64,000 nucleotides of DNA from Rhizobacter sp. (GTDB lineage: Bacteria > Pseudomonadota > Gammaproteobacteria > Burkholderiales > Burkholderiaceae_C). Numbering within the stretch: the stretch's first letter is position 1; each line of letters starts with the position of its first letter. This document shows, piece by piece, positions 32,914-40,730 of the stretch. The translations under genes were made by a program, and so were the position numbers. Under the pieces are notes generated by a model, which saw only the letters and a program-made list of their open reading frames with translations, was not told where the DNA came from and searched no databases. The stretch lies in assembly GCA_019635355.1 (NCBI GenBank), contig JAHBZQ010000001.1, positions 3,720,001 to 3,784,000 of the forward strand. The letters run 5' to 3'.

Positions 32914-33300
32914 TCAGCCTTCGGGCGCGGTGGGGCGGTTGAGGTCCCAGCGGCTCAGCTTGCCGCCTTCGAAGACCAGCGTCACCCGGCTGTCGCCGGC
33001 GTCGCGCCAGGCCCAGGTGTCGGGCGACTCGCTCACGTGATCGCCCAGGCTGCGGGTGAGGGCGATCACCTGCATCAGCGTCATGCCGCGCTTCAGCTTG
33101 GCGTTGAGCATCACGGTGCTGCCGACTTCGCCCTTGGGCGCCTGCGCCGCGTTCTTCATCACGCGCAGCGCGCGGCTGAACTGCAGCAGCAGCCAGAACA
33201 CGATGGCCGAGACCACCATCACCACACCTTGCCAGCCGTAGCTCAGCCAGCCGGCCACCAGGGCCACGAAGGCCAGGCCCCACCCCACGATTGGATTCAT
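32914..33300 (-). CDS. Hypothetical protein with two N-terminal membrane helices
   Basis: A 128-residue protein. Helix 1 is PIVGWGLAFVALVAGWLSYG and helix 2 GVVMVVSAIVFWLLLQFSRA; the rest is cytoplasmic: KNAAQAPKGEVGSTVMLNAK then RGMTLMQVIALTRSLG, with a final strand-rich section (TWAWRDAGDSRVTLVFEGGK). The family recurs in Burkholderiales but I know no function. It lies 52 bases after the small gene downstream of feoB, on the same strand, and could be read with it. Confidence 0.78.
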   Translation of the reverse strand: MNPIVGWGLAFVALVAGWLSYGWQGVVMVVSAIVFWLLLQFSRALRVMKNAAQAPKGEVGSTVMLNAKLKRGMTLMQVIALTRSLGDHVSESPDTWAWRDAGDSRVTLVFEGGKLSRWDLNRPTAPEG

Positions 33301-33352
33301 GGCCGCGATGGTAGGGGCCGAGCCGAGCTCACGGCCTGCGTGGTTCCCGCAA

Positions 33353-33607
33353 TCAGGCCTTGGGCCGCCGGTGGAACTGGATCGGTTGGGCGGCGGATGG
33401 CGCCGGCTTCTTCAACTCACACCCGGCATCGCAACCGCAACCTGCGGAGGCTGTCGCCGCGCGCTGCAGGCGCCGGGCGATGGGCGCGGGCCACCGGCCA
33501 CGCTGCAGCCGCTGCGCCAAGGCGCGGCGCAGCGCCGACGGCATCAGCGTCCACACGGCATAGCCGGTGCACGCGACGACGATGAGGGCAACGATCAGCT
33601 CCTGCAT
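33353..33607 (-). CDS. Small Cys-rich membrane protein downstream of feoB (DUF6587-like)
   Basis: An 84-residue protein with one membrane helix (LIVALIVVACTGYAVWTLMP), a basic middle (RRALAQRLQRGRWPAPIARR) and a cysteine cluster CGCDAGC. This plan matches the small Cys-rich proteins that often follow feoB in betaproteobacteria. The Cys cluster may bind Fe(II) or an Fe-S cluster, analogous to FeoC (inference). The ATG at 33607 comes two bases after the feoB stop, so it belongs to the feo operon. Confidence 0.75.
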   Translation of the reverse strand: MQELIVALIVVACTGYAVWTLMPSALRRALAQRLQRGRWPAPIARRLQRAATASAGCGCDAGCELKKPAPSAAQPIQFHRRPKA

Positions 33608-33609
33608 GT

Positions 33610-35460
33610 TCAGCTCCCGAGCCACAGGGCCACGCGGTAGGTGACGAACGACGCTGCGTAGGCGAGGGCAAACAGATACGCCGCCATCAGCAGCGGGTAG
33701 CGCCACGAGTTGGTCTCGCGCTTGACCACCGCCAGCGTCGACAGGCACTGCGGCGCAAACACGAACCAGGCGATCAGCGAATACGCCGTGGCCAGCGACC
33801 ACTGCTGGGCGATCACCGGCATCAGCGCATCGGCCACCTCGCCGCCACCCGACAGCGCATAGACGGTGCCGAGCGCGCCCACCGCCACCTCGCGCGCGGC
33901 CAGGCCGGGCACGAGGGCGATCGAGATCTGCCAGTTGAAGCCGATCGGCGCGAACACATGCTGCAGCAGCTGGCCCAGCTGGCCCGCCAGGCTGTACTGG
34001 ATGGCCGCGCCGGTGGCGCCCTCGGGCGGTGCCGGGTAGGTGGACAGGAACCACAGCAGCACGGTGAGCGAAAAGATGATCGTGCCCACCCGCGTGAGGA
34101 AGATGCGCGCACGCTCCCACAGGCCGATGGCGAGGTTGCGCAGGCCGGGCCAGCGGTAGGGCGGCAGCTCCAGCATCAGCGGCTGGTAGCTCGACTTGAT
34201 CCACACCCGCTTGAGCGCCCAGGCCACCGCCATCGCCGACAGCACCCCCGCCACGTACAGCCCGAAGAGCGTGAGCCCCTGCAGGTTGAAGGGGCCGATG
34301 TGCCGCTCCGGGATGAAGGCGCTGATGAGCAGCGCATAGACCGGCAGCCGCGCCGAGCAGGTCATGAGCGGCGCCACCATGATGGTCGCCAGCCGGTCGC
34401 GCCAGTTGGGGATGGTGCGCGTGGCCATGATCCCGGGAATGGCGCACGCGAAGCTCGACAGCAGCGGGATGAACGCCCGCCCCGAAAGCCCCACCTTGCC
34501 CATCACCGTGTCGAGCAGGAAGGCGGCGCGCGGCAGGTAGCCCGAGTCTTCGAGCACGAGGATGAAGAAGAAGAGGATCAGGATCTGCGGCAGGAAGACC
34601 AGCACGCCGCCCGCGCCGGCGATCACGCCGTCGACCAGCAGGCTGCGCAGCGGGCCATCGGCCATGTGGGTGGTGAGCCAGGCGCCGGCGCCTTCGGTGG
34701 CGGCCTTGATGGCGTCCATCGGCAGCGCGGCCCAGGAGAACACCGCCTGGAACATCAGGAAGAGCAGCAGGGCCAGCAGCGCCAACCCCGCCACCGGGTG
34801 CATCACCACCGCATCGAGCCGGTGGTTGAAGCGCTTGAACTGCATCGCCGCGGGCGCCGCCACGGCCAGGATGCGTCGCACCTCGCGCTGCAGCTCGGCC
34901 GGGCTCGGCGCCTCGCCGGCGACGGCGGCTGCGATGGGCCATTCGGCCTGTTGTTCGAGTTGCGCGAGCAGGGCCGCGTGGCCGTGGCTCTGCACCGCGA
35001 CCGTCTCGACGACGGGCATGCACAGCTCGGCGCTCAGGCGCGCCACGTCGATCTGCAGGCCGCGGGCGCGTGCCACGTCGGCCATGTTGAGCGAGAGCAG
35101 CATCGGCCGGCCCAGGCGCTTCAGTTCGAGCACCAGGCGCAGGTTCATCGGCAGGTTGGTCGCGTCGACCACGGCGACGATGGCGTCGGGTGCCGCTTCG
35201 TCGGCGCGCCGGCCGAGCACCACGTCGCGCGTCACGGCTTCATCGGGCGTCGAAGGCGTCAGGCTGTAGGCGCCGGGCAGGTCGACCACCGAGACCGTGC
35301 GGCCGCTCTTCAAGGTGGCGGTGCCGACCTTGCGTTCGACCGTCACGCCCGCGTAGTTGGCGACCTTCTGGCGGGCGCCGGTGAGCAGGTTGAAGAGGGC
35401 GGTCTTGCCGCAGTTCGGGTTGCCGACCAGGGCGACCTTGAGCGCCGTGGTGTTGCTCAT
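33610..35460 (-). CDS. feoB: Ferrous iron transport protein B
   Basis: A 616-residue inner-membrane Fe(II) transporter. The N-terminal G domain shows G1 VGNPNCGKTALFN, the switch-I area VTVERKVG, G3 VDLPGAYSL and a G4-like LSLNMAD. A helical GDI segment follows, then the transmembrane core with Gate motifs: LLSSFACAIPGIMATRTI and the second gate around FAPIGFNWQISIALVPGLAAR. The start ATG (35460) overlaps the feoA stop by four bases. A Fur-box-like sequence lies upstream of feoA. The length is shorter than E. coli FeoB (773) but normal for the group lacking the C-terminal extension. Confidence 0.95.
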   Translation of the reverse strand: MSNTTALKVALVGNPNCGKTALFNLLTGARQKVANYAGVTVERKVGTATLKSGRTVSVVDLPGAYSLTPSTPDEAVTRDVVLGRRADEAAPDAIVAVVDATNLPMNLRLVLELKRLGRPMLLSLNMADVARARGLQIDVARLSAELCMPVVETVAVQSHGHAALLAQLEQQAEWPIAAAVAGEAPSPAELQREVRRILAVAAPAAMQFKRFNHRLDAVVMHPVAGLALLALLLFLMFQAVFSWAALPMDAIKAATEGAGAWLTTHMADGPLRSLLVDGVIAGAGGVLVFLPQILILFFFILVLEDSGYLPRAAFLLDTVMGKVGLSGRAFIPLLSSFACAIPGIMATRTIPNWRDRLATIMVAPLMTCSARLPVYALLISAFIPERHIGPFNLQGLTLFGLYVAGVLSAMAVAWALKRVWIKSSYQPLMLELPPYRWPGLRNLAIGLWERARIFLTRVGTIIFSLTVLLWFLSTYPAPPEGATGAAIQYSLAGQLGQLLQHVFAPIGFNWQISIALVPGLAAREVAVGALGTVYALSGGGEVADALMPVIAQQWSLATAYSLIAWFVFAPQCLSTLAVVKRETNSWRYPLLMAAYLFALAYAASFVTYRVALWLGS

Positions 35461-35708
35461 GGCGCCGCGACCTCCACGCACTGCGCTTCGACCAGACGCA
35501 GTGCGAACAGCGTCTCGCCGATCTGCACGGCCAACGGCTCCCGGCCACCGGGCCCCCGGCGCAGCACCTCCACCGGCTCGCCCGGCAGGAAGCCCAGCTC
35601 GGCCAGGCGGCGCAGCATCGCGTCATCGGCTTGCGGGGCGTGTGCGCTCAGGGCCGTGACGGTGCTGCGAGCCCCGTTGGGCAGGTCGGACAGACGGGGA
35701 GAAGACAT
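35457..35708 (-). CDS. feoA: Ferrous iron transport protein A
   Basis: An 83-residue SH3-like FeoA, the small cytoplasmic partner of FeoB. Family features are LSDLPNGARSTVTALSA, MLRRLAELGFLPGEPVEVLR (the LxxLGF-PG motif) and PLAVQIGETLFALR. The ATG at 35708 is used; a GTG three bases earlier is possible. Its stop overlaps the feoB start. It is the first gene of the feo operon and sits 28 bases after a probable Fur box. Confidence 0.93.
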   Translation of the reverse strand: MSSPRLSDLPNGARSTVTALSAHAPQADDAMLRRLAELGFLPGEPVEVLRRGPGGREPLAVQIGETLFALRLVEAQCVEVAAP

Positions 35709-35735
35709 CACGGCATCCGCGGGAAAGCGAGATGC

Positions 35736-35755
35736 AAATGATAATCGATCTTATC
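35736..35755 (-). promoter_or_regulatory. Candidate Fur box upstream of feoA
   Basis: The sequence AAATGATAATCGATCTTATC contains GATAA (35740-35744) and its inverse TTATC (35751-35755), close to the GATAATGATAATCATTATC consensus. It lies 28 bases before feoA. Iron-replete repression by Fur is expected. Confidence 0.75.
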
Positions 35756-35762
35756 TAGAAAG

Positions 35763-35785
35763 CGGGGGCGAAGGCTTCGCCCCCG
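35763..35785 (-). terminator. Hairpin between the lipoprotein pair and feoA
   Basis: CGGGGGCGAAG (35763-35773) pairs with CTTCGCCCCCG (35775-35785), a perfect GC-rich stem, five bases after the stop of the lipoprotein gene. The minus-strand tail CTTTCT is short of Ts, so it is a moderate terminator. It separates that gene from the feo promoter. Confidence 0.6.
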
Positions 35786-35789
35786 GGGC

Positions 35790-36182
35790 TCACCGCCGTG
35801 TCGAGCCGTCGTCGGCGGTGGGGGCCGTGGGCGCCTTGCGCGGGTAGGCCGTGGCCTCGATCCGCGTCGTGTGGAGCGTGCCGACGAAGCCCCATTGCCA
35901 CGACTCGGTGACGGTGACGTCACTCAGCAGGTCGTCGCCGGCCTGGCGCAGCAGGTCGTTGTAGGCCGACTGGTAACGGCCGTTGATGGCGATCGGGATG
36001 AGCAGCAGCAGCTGGAAGCCGGTGGCTTCGGCTGCGATGCGGCGGCCCTTGTAGGGGTCGATCTGGGCGCGGTCGGTCACGCCGCGTTTGGACAGGTCGA
36101 GCGGCAGGCCCTGGCAGCCCGCCAGCATCGCGCCGGCCAGCACCGCGATGGCGAGGGGTTTGGCGACACCGGGCGTCTTCAT
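35790..36182 (-). CDS. Lipoprotein, second of a tandem pair
   Basis: A 130-residue lipoprotein: signal helix KPLAIAVLAGAMLAGC with lipobox LAGC. The mature part contains GRRIAAEATGFQLLLLIPIA, then NGRYQSAYNDLLRQAGDDLL and SWQWGFVGTLHTTRIEATAY. It resembles the upstream neighbour in layout (small molecule-size central helix, late xxWQWxxxxTxxxTxI pattern), suggesting a diverged duplicate. AAGGAGG precedes ATG 36182 and the start overlaps the neighbour stop by four bases. The TRL-like family is possible, but I am not sure. Confidence 0.8.
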   Translation of the reverse strand: MKTPGVAKPLAIAVLAGAMLAGCQGLPLDLSKRGVTDRAQIDPYKGRRIAAEATGFQLLLLIPIAINGRYQSAYNDLLRQAGDDLLSDVTVTESWQWGFVGTLHTTRIEATAYPRKAPTAPTADDGSTRR

Positions 36183-36526
36183 GCGACCTCCTTGACGGCG
36201 TCGCCGGTGATGGTGGTGCAGCGCATCGTCACGAGGAGCAGCCATTGCCAGTCTTCGACGATGTTCACGTTCACGAGGCTGGTGGCGCCCGGCACGCTCG
36301 CCAGGGCCTCCTGATAGGCCCGCTCGACACGGCTGTTCAGCCCGAGCGGGGCCACGTAGTAGGCCGTGGCCAGGAAGCCCAGCGCGCCGCAGGCCTTGCC
36401 TTCGGCGCGGCCGAGCACCTGGTACTTGGCGGGCGGCATGGGGGCGATGGTGAACGGGGTCGAGGCGCAGCCGGCGAGCTGGCCCGCGGCCAGCACGGCC
36501 GCGCACAGGCGGGCAATTCTCTTCAT
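36179..36526 (-). CDS. Lipoprotein, first of a tandem pair
   Basis: A 115-residue lipoprotein: signal LCAAVLAAGQLAGC with lipobox LAGC. The mature protein has YQVLGRAEGKACGALGFLAT, then VERAYQEALASVPGATSLVN and EDWQWLLLVTMRCTTITGDA. The closing part echoes the downstream gene (WQW followed by a T-x-x-T strand). An AGGA precedes ATG 36526. The two genes overlap by four bases and must be co-translated. Function is unknown; small paired envelope lipoproteins of this type may form a complex. Confidence 0.8.
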   Translation of the reverse strand: MKRIARLCAAVLAAGQLAGCASTPFTIAPMPPAKYQVLGRAEGKACGALGFLATAYYVAPLGLNSRVERAYQEALASVPGATSLVNVNIVEDWQWLLLVTMRCTTITGDAVKEVA

Positions 36527-36590
36527 GGTTCCTCCCGAAAAAGCGTCGTCAACGTTGGGCGGCGATTCTGCCCGCCGCGTCGTCGTGCGT

Positions 36591-37949
36591 TCAGAGGGTC
36601 CGCACCAAGTCGAGTGCCTGCTCGATGCGCTCGACCGCATGCACCGTGAGCCCCTCGATCGGCTTTTTTGGCGCATTCGCCTTGGGCACGATGGCCACGC
36701 TGAAGCCGAGCTTGGCGGCTTCCTTCAGCCGCTCCTGCCCGCGCGGCGCGGGCCGCACCTCGCCGGCCAGACCCACTTCGCCGAAGGTGATGAAGCCGCG
36801 CGGCAAGGGCTTGCCGCGCAGGCTGCTCTGGATGGCGAGCATCACCGCCAGGTCGGCGGCCGGCTCGCTGATGCGCACACCGCCCACCGCGTTGACGAAG
36901 ACGTCCTGGTCCATGAAGGCGACACCCGCATGGCGGTGCATCACGGCCAGCATCATCGCGAGACGGTCGCGGTCGAGGCCGACGGAGAGACGCCGTGGGC
37001 TGGGCCCGCCCGAGTCGACCAGCGCCTGGATCTCCACCAGCATCGGCCGCGTGCCTTCCAGCGTGACCAGCACGCACGAGCCCGCCACCGGCTCGCCGTG
37101 CGTCGAGAGGAAGATCGCGCTCGGGTTGGCCACGCCCTTCAGGCCCTTTTCCGTCATCGCGAAGACGCCGATCTCGTTGACCGCGCCGAAGCGGTTCTTG
37201 ATGGCGCGCACCAGGCGGAAGCTCGAATGTGTGTCGCCCTCGAAATACAGCACCGTGTCGACGATGTGCTCCAGCACGCGCGGGCCGGCGAGCGCCCCTT
37301 CCTTCGTCACGTGGCCCACCAGCACGATGGCCGTGCCGCGGCTCTTGGCGATGCGCACGAGCTGCGCCGCGCATTCGCGCACCTGGGCCACCGAGCCGGG
37401 GGCCGAGGTGAGCTCTTCGCTGTACATGGTCTGGATCGAGTCGATCACGCACACCGTGGGCTGCTCGGCTTCGAGCGCGGCGCTGATCTTCTCAAGGTTG
37501 ATCTCGGCGACCACGCGCACCTGCGAGCCGTCGAGGCCCAGGCGGCGCGAGCGCAGCGCCACCTGGGCGCCTGACTCTTCACCGGTCACGTACAGCGTGG
37601 GCACCGTCTTCGACAACGCATCCAGCGCCTGCAAGAGCAGTGTCGACTTGCCGATGCCCGGGTCGCCGCCGATCAGCACGACGCCGCCAGCGACGATGCC
37701 GCCGCCGAGCACGCGGTCGAGTTCCTCGATGCCCGTGGGGCGCCGGTCGACGTCGGTCGCCTCGATCTCGGAAAGTGTGGCCACCGGCTGCGGCGCGGCC
37801 AGCGACTGGAAGCGGTGTTGCTTCGCACCACCCTCGGCCACGCCTTCGACCAGCGTGTTCCAGGCATTGCAGTGCGGGCACTTGCCCAGCCACTTGGGGC
37901 TGGTGCCACCACACTCGCTACAGGTATAGACGGACTTGGTTTTGCTCAC
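36591..37949 (-). CDS. radA: DNA repair protein RadA (Sms)
   Basis: A 452-residue RadA, a RecA-like branch-migration helicase that helps process recombination intermediates. A four-Cys zinc finger at the N-terminus (YTCSECGGTSPKWLGKCPHC), Walker A GGDPGIGKST, the RadA-specific KNRFGAVNEIG and a Lon-like C-terminal domain (DQDVFVNAVGGVRI) are all present. The start is GTG at 37949, which overlaps the stop of the upstream DUF2917 gene by four bases. No closer ATG leads into the zinc finger. Expression therefore depends on DUF2917 translation. Confidence 0.95.
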   Translation of the reverse strand: MSKTKSVYTCSECGGTSPKWLGKCPHCNAWNTLVEGVAEGGAKQHRFQSLAAPQPVATLSEIEATDVDRRPTGIEELDRVLGGGIVAGGVVLIGGDPGIGKSTLLLQALDALSKTVPTLYVTGEESGAQVALRSRRLGLDGSQVRVVAEINLEKISAALEAEQPTVCVIDSIQTMYSEELTSAPGSVAQVRECAAQLVRIAKSRGTAIVLVGHVTKEGALAGPRVLEHIVDTVLYFEGDTHSSFRLVRAIKNRFGAVNEIGVFAMTEKGLKGVANPSAIFLSTHGEPVAGSCVLVTLEGTRPMLVEIQALVDSGGPSPRRLSVGLDRDRLAMMLAVMHRHAGVAFMDQDVFVNAVGGVRISEPAADLAVMLAIQSSLRGKPLPRGFITFGEVGLAGEVRPAPRGQERLKEAAKLGFSVAIVPKANAPKKPIEGLTVHAVERIEQALDLVRTL

Positions 37950-38269
37950 CCGGGCACTGTAGCCGCCCGGGTGGCTCGCCTCGTGAGCCTGCGCAGGCCC
38001 CGTCGCAGCGACCGGCCGAGGCGTTGGTGCCACGCCGTGTCGCACTCGAAGCGCAGCCAGACCTCGTGGTCGGCCTGGATGAGGGTGTTCCGCTCACGCC
38101 GCAGCTCGAAGCACTCGCCGTGGTACAGGAAGTGGTCGTCCAGGTCGTCGCGCTGGGTCACCCACACCCGGCCGCCGCCGACCACGCGCATCCGCGCCGG
38201 GGCTTGTTGCCAGGCGAGCACTTCGCCGGCTTGCAGACGAAGGGTGACGGGGGGTGTGAAGCGGACCAT
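37946..38269 (-). CDS. DUF2917-family protein
   Basis: A 107-residue protein of the DUF2917 family: RFTPPVTLRLQAGEVLAWQQ, then GGGRVWVTQRDDLDDHFLYH and GECFELRRERNTLIQADHEV. The fold looks cupin-like (short strands with conserved W, G and H), followed by a basic tail (RRGLRRLTRRATR). An AGGAG seven bases before ATG 38269 fixes the start. It is translationally coupled to radA and diverges from a MocR regulator. DUF2917 beside such regulators is a recurring Burkholderiales arrangement, function unknown. Confidence 0.85.
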   Translation of the reverse strand: MVRFTPPVTLRLQAGEVLAWQQAPARMRVVGGGRVWVTQRDDLDDHFLYHGECFELRRERNTLIQADHEVWLRFECDTAWHQRLGRSLRRGLRRLTRRATRAATVPG

Positions 38270-38370
38270 GACGTTCTCCTGTCTCGTGGGCATTCAGTGT
38301 GCGCAGCCGCGCGGCGCGCCGCCATATCCAGCCGTGCACGAACTTCAGCGACACAGATGTCACGCCGAGC

Positions 38371-38410
38371 ATCTGTATTGGTGACAACTGGAGGGCTCTG
38401 TATCTGTCAC
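38371..38410. promoter_or_regulatory. Direct repeats between DUF2917 and the MocR gene
   Basis: ATCTGTATTGGTGAC (38371-38385) and CTCTGTATCTGTCAC (38396-38410) are direct copies, 25 bases apart, 30 bases before the MocR start. MocR proteins bind direct repeats with such spacing, so this is a good operator candidate for both directions. Confidence 0.5.
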
Positions 38411-38439
38411 GGCACGGGCTCCCTCGTCAGAATGGCTGC

Positions 38440-39894
38440 ATGAACGCCCCCGCCGACTCTGGATTGCCGCTCTACACCCGCGTGGCGGGCGAGCTGGCAC
38501 AGGCCATCCAGGCCGGCAGCCTGCGCACCGGCGACCGGCTGCCCTCCGTGCGGATGTTGTGTCAGCAACATGGCGTGAGCCCGTCCACCGTGACGCAGGC
38601 CTATCGCTGGCTGGAGAACCAGCGCCTCGTGGAAGCACGCCCGAAGTCGGGCTACTTCGTGGCCGCGCGCCACGCGCCGCTGCCCGAGCCCGAGCTCGAC
38701 ACGCGCATGAGCCGCGCCGGCTTCGTGACGCCCGACGACCTCACACGCCAGTTCCTTTTCGGCAACGACGACCCCGAGGCCGCGCCCTCGTTCTGCCCGC
38801 TGCCGGCGCGCGAGATCCTGCCCGAGGCCAAGCTGCGGCAGCTCACCGCCAAGCTCAACCGCCTGCACCCCGAATACGCCTCGCGCTACAGCATCACCGG
38901 CAGCCTCAACCTGCGCCAGGAGATCGCCCGCCGCAGCGTGAGTGCCGGCGTGCGGCTGCGGCCGGAAGAAATCATCCTCACCAACGGTGGCAGCGAGGCC
39001 GTCTTCCTCGCGCTGCGCTCGGCGGCGCAGGCCGGCGACACGGTGGCGCTCGAATCGCCCACCTACTGGATGCTGCTGGAGATCATCCGCACGCTGGGCA
39101 TGAAGTCGATCGAGATCCCCACGCACCCGCGCGAAGGCATCTCGGTCGAAGCACTCGACCTCGCCACGCAACGGGCCGGCGCCGTGCAAGCCTGCGTGGT
39201 GGTGCCCAACTTCCACAACCCGCTCGGCAGCCTGATGCCGGTGGCCAACAAGCGCCGGCTCGTGTCGCTCGCGCGCGAGCGTGGCTTCACGCTGATCGAG
39301 ACCGACATCTACGGCGAGACCTACTTCGGCGACGAACGCCCGCCGGTGCTCAAGGCCTTCGACGCGCACGACGACGTGATCCTCTGCTCGGCCTTCACCA
39401 AGACGGTGGCGCCCGGCTATCGCGTGGGCTGGATCGCGCCGGGCCGCCATTTCAAGACGGCGCAGTCGCACAAGTTCCACACCTCCATCACCGGCGCGAT
39501 GCTGCCGCAGGAGGTGATCGCCGAGTTCATCCGCGATGGCGGCTACGACCACCACATGCGCAAGCTGCGCGCCGCGCTCAAGCAGCAGTGCGCGCAGATG
39601 GTCGACGCGGTGACACGCCTCTTCCCCGATGGCTGCCGCCTGAGCGTGCCGCAGGGCGGCCTGATGCTGTGGATCGAGATGCCCCGCAGCGTCGACTCGC
39701 GCAAGGTCTTCGAGCGGGCGCGCCACGAGCACATCGGCTGCGCGCCGGGCGCCACCTTCAGCAACAGCACCCGGTTCAATCACTTCCTGCGCCTGCACTA
39801 CGGCGAGCCGTGGTCGCCACGCCACGAGGCGCACATCCGCCGCCTGGGCCAGATCGTGGCCGAAGAGGCCGAGCGTGGCCGCGCGGCGGCCTGA
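38440..39894 (+). CDS. MocR-type regulator: GntR HTH fused to aminotransferase-like domain
   Basis: A 484-residue regulator with an N-terminal GntR winged helix (about 1-80: LYTRVAGELAQAIQAGSLRT, QQHGVSPSTVTQAYRWLENQ) and a fold-type I aminotransferase domain. The PLP lysine lies in CSAFTKTVAPGYRVGW, the substrate Asp in ETDIYGETYFGD, and NFHNPLGSLMP is also conserved. MocR proteins use PLP as a ligand to sense amino acids or derivatives. The following gene is a LysE-type exporter, a likely target. It diverges from the DUF2917-radA pair over direct repeats. Confidence 0.92.
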   Translation: MNAPADSGLPLYTRVAGELAQAIQAGSLRTGDRLPSVRMLCQQHGVSPSTVTQAYRWLENQRLVEARPKSGYFVAARHAPLPEPELDTRMSRAGFVTPDDLTRQFLFGNDDPEAAPSFCPLPAREILPEAKLRQLTAKLNRLHPEYASRYSITGSLNLRQEIARRSVSAGVRLRPEEIILTNGGSEAVFLALRSAAQAGDTVALESPTYWMLLEIIRTLGMKSIEIPTHPREGISVEALDLATQRAGAVQACVVVPNFHNPLGSLMPVANKRRLVSLARERGFTLIETDIYGETYFGDERPPVLKAFDAHDDVILCSAFTKTVAPGYRVGWIAPGRHFKTAQSHKFHTSITGAMLPQEVIAEFIRDGGYDHHMRKLRAALKQQCAQMVDAVTRLFPDGCRLSVPQGGLMLWIEMPRSVDSRKVFERARHEHIGCAPGATFSNSTRFNHFLRLHYGEPWSPRHEAHIRRLGQIVAEEAERGRAAA

Positions 39895-39919
39895 CCTTCC
39901 TTCAACGAGAGACCTTCCC

Positions 39920-40549
39920 ATGGAACTGAGCACCTGGCTCGCCTTCTTCGCCGCCTCGTGGGCCATCAGCATCTCGCCCGGCGCGGGCGCGGTGGCGGCC
40001 ATGAGCGCCGGCCTCAACCACGGCTTCGCGCGCGGCTACTTCATGACGCTCGGCTTGATCCTCGGCATCTGGACGCAGGTGCTGGTGGTGGGGCTCGGCC
40101 TGGGCGCGCTGATTGCCACCTCGAGCCTCGCGTTCGCCATCGTCAAGTGGCTGGGCGTGGCCTACCTCGTGTACCTGGGCATCAAGCAGTGGCGCGCACC
40201 GGCCGAGCCGATGGTGGCCGAGGTCGACGGCGGCGCCGTCAGGGTGCCGCGCCGCACGCTGGTCCTGCGCGGCTGGATGGTGAATGCCGTCAACCCCAAG
40301 GGCACCGTGTTCCTGCTGGCCGTGGTGCCGCAGTTCCTCGACCTCGCCCGCCCGCTCGCCACGCAATACGCCGTGATCGGCGCGACCCTCGGCTTCACCG
40401 ACCTGGTGGTGATGGGTGTGTACACGCTCCTCGCGGCGCGTGTGCTGCGCCTGCTGAAGTCGGCGCGGCAGTTGCGCTTGATGAACCGGACCTTCGGCAG
40501 TCTCTTCGTCGCGGCGGGTGGCCTGCTTGCGTTCTTCAAGCGCGCCTGA
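39920..40549 (+). CDS. LysE/RhtB-family amino acid exporter
   Basis: A 209-residue inner-membrane protein with about six helices. Typical are the opening LAFFAASWAISISPGAGAVA, the first loop AAMSAGLNHGFARGYFMTLG, and VAYLVYLGIKQWR with the PKGTVFLLAVVPQF segment. RhtB-type members export homoserine, threonine or other neutral amino acids using the proton gradient. It follows the MocR gene by 25 bases and is probably regulated by it. A long dispersed repeat begins five bases after its stop. Confidence 0.88.
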   Translation: MELSTWLAFFAASWAISISPGAGAVAAMSAGLNHGFARGYFMTLGLILGIWTQVLVVGLGLGALIATSSLAFAIVKWLGVAYLVYLGIKQWRAPAEPMVAEVDGGAVRVPRRTLVLRGWMVNAVNPKGTVFLLAVVPQFLDLARPLATQYAVIGATLGFTDLVVMGVYTLLAARVLRLLKSARQLRLMNRTFGSLFVAAGGLLAFFKRA

Positions 40550-40553
40550 TGTG

Positions 40554-40632
40554 AGCCCCTCGCCCGACGAGTACATCGGGCGATCCCCCGAGGGGATGCG
40601 GGCCGGCTTGGGAGCGGCCCGGCGCTCGGCCC
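40554..40632. repeat. Dispersed repeat, copy 1 (with palindromic core)
   Basis: A 79-base element starting AGCCCCTCGCCCGACGAG and ending GGCGCTCGGCCC, about 90% matched by copy 2 outside a 21-base insertion. It contains ATCCCC-CGA-GGGGAT and an alternative CCCCTCG/CGAGGGG pairing. It lies in the 181-base gap between the LysE and HD-GYP genes. The rest of the gap (40633-40730) has no gene. Confidence 0.85.
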
Positions 40633-40730
40633 TCGACACGACTCGTCACAACCTGGCCCTCAATCCCTATCAAGCGGGGCCGGCGTTCGGCCGACAACAA
40701 ACCGTAGCCACGGCCTGTCGGAGCTTGCCC

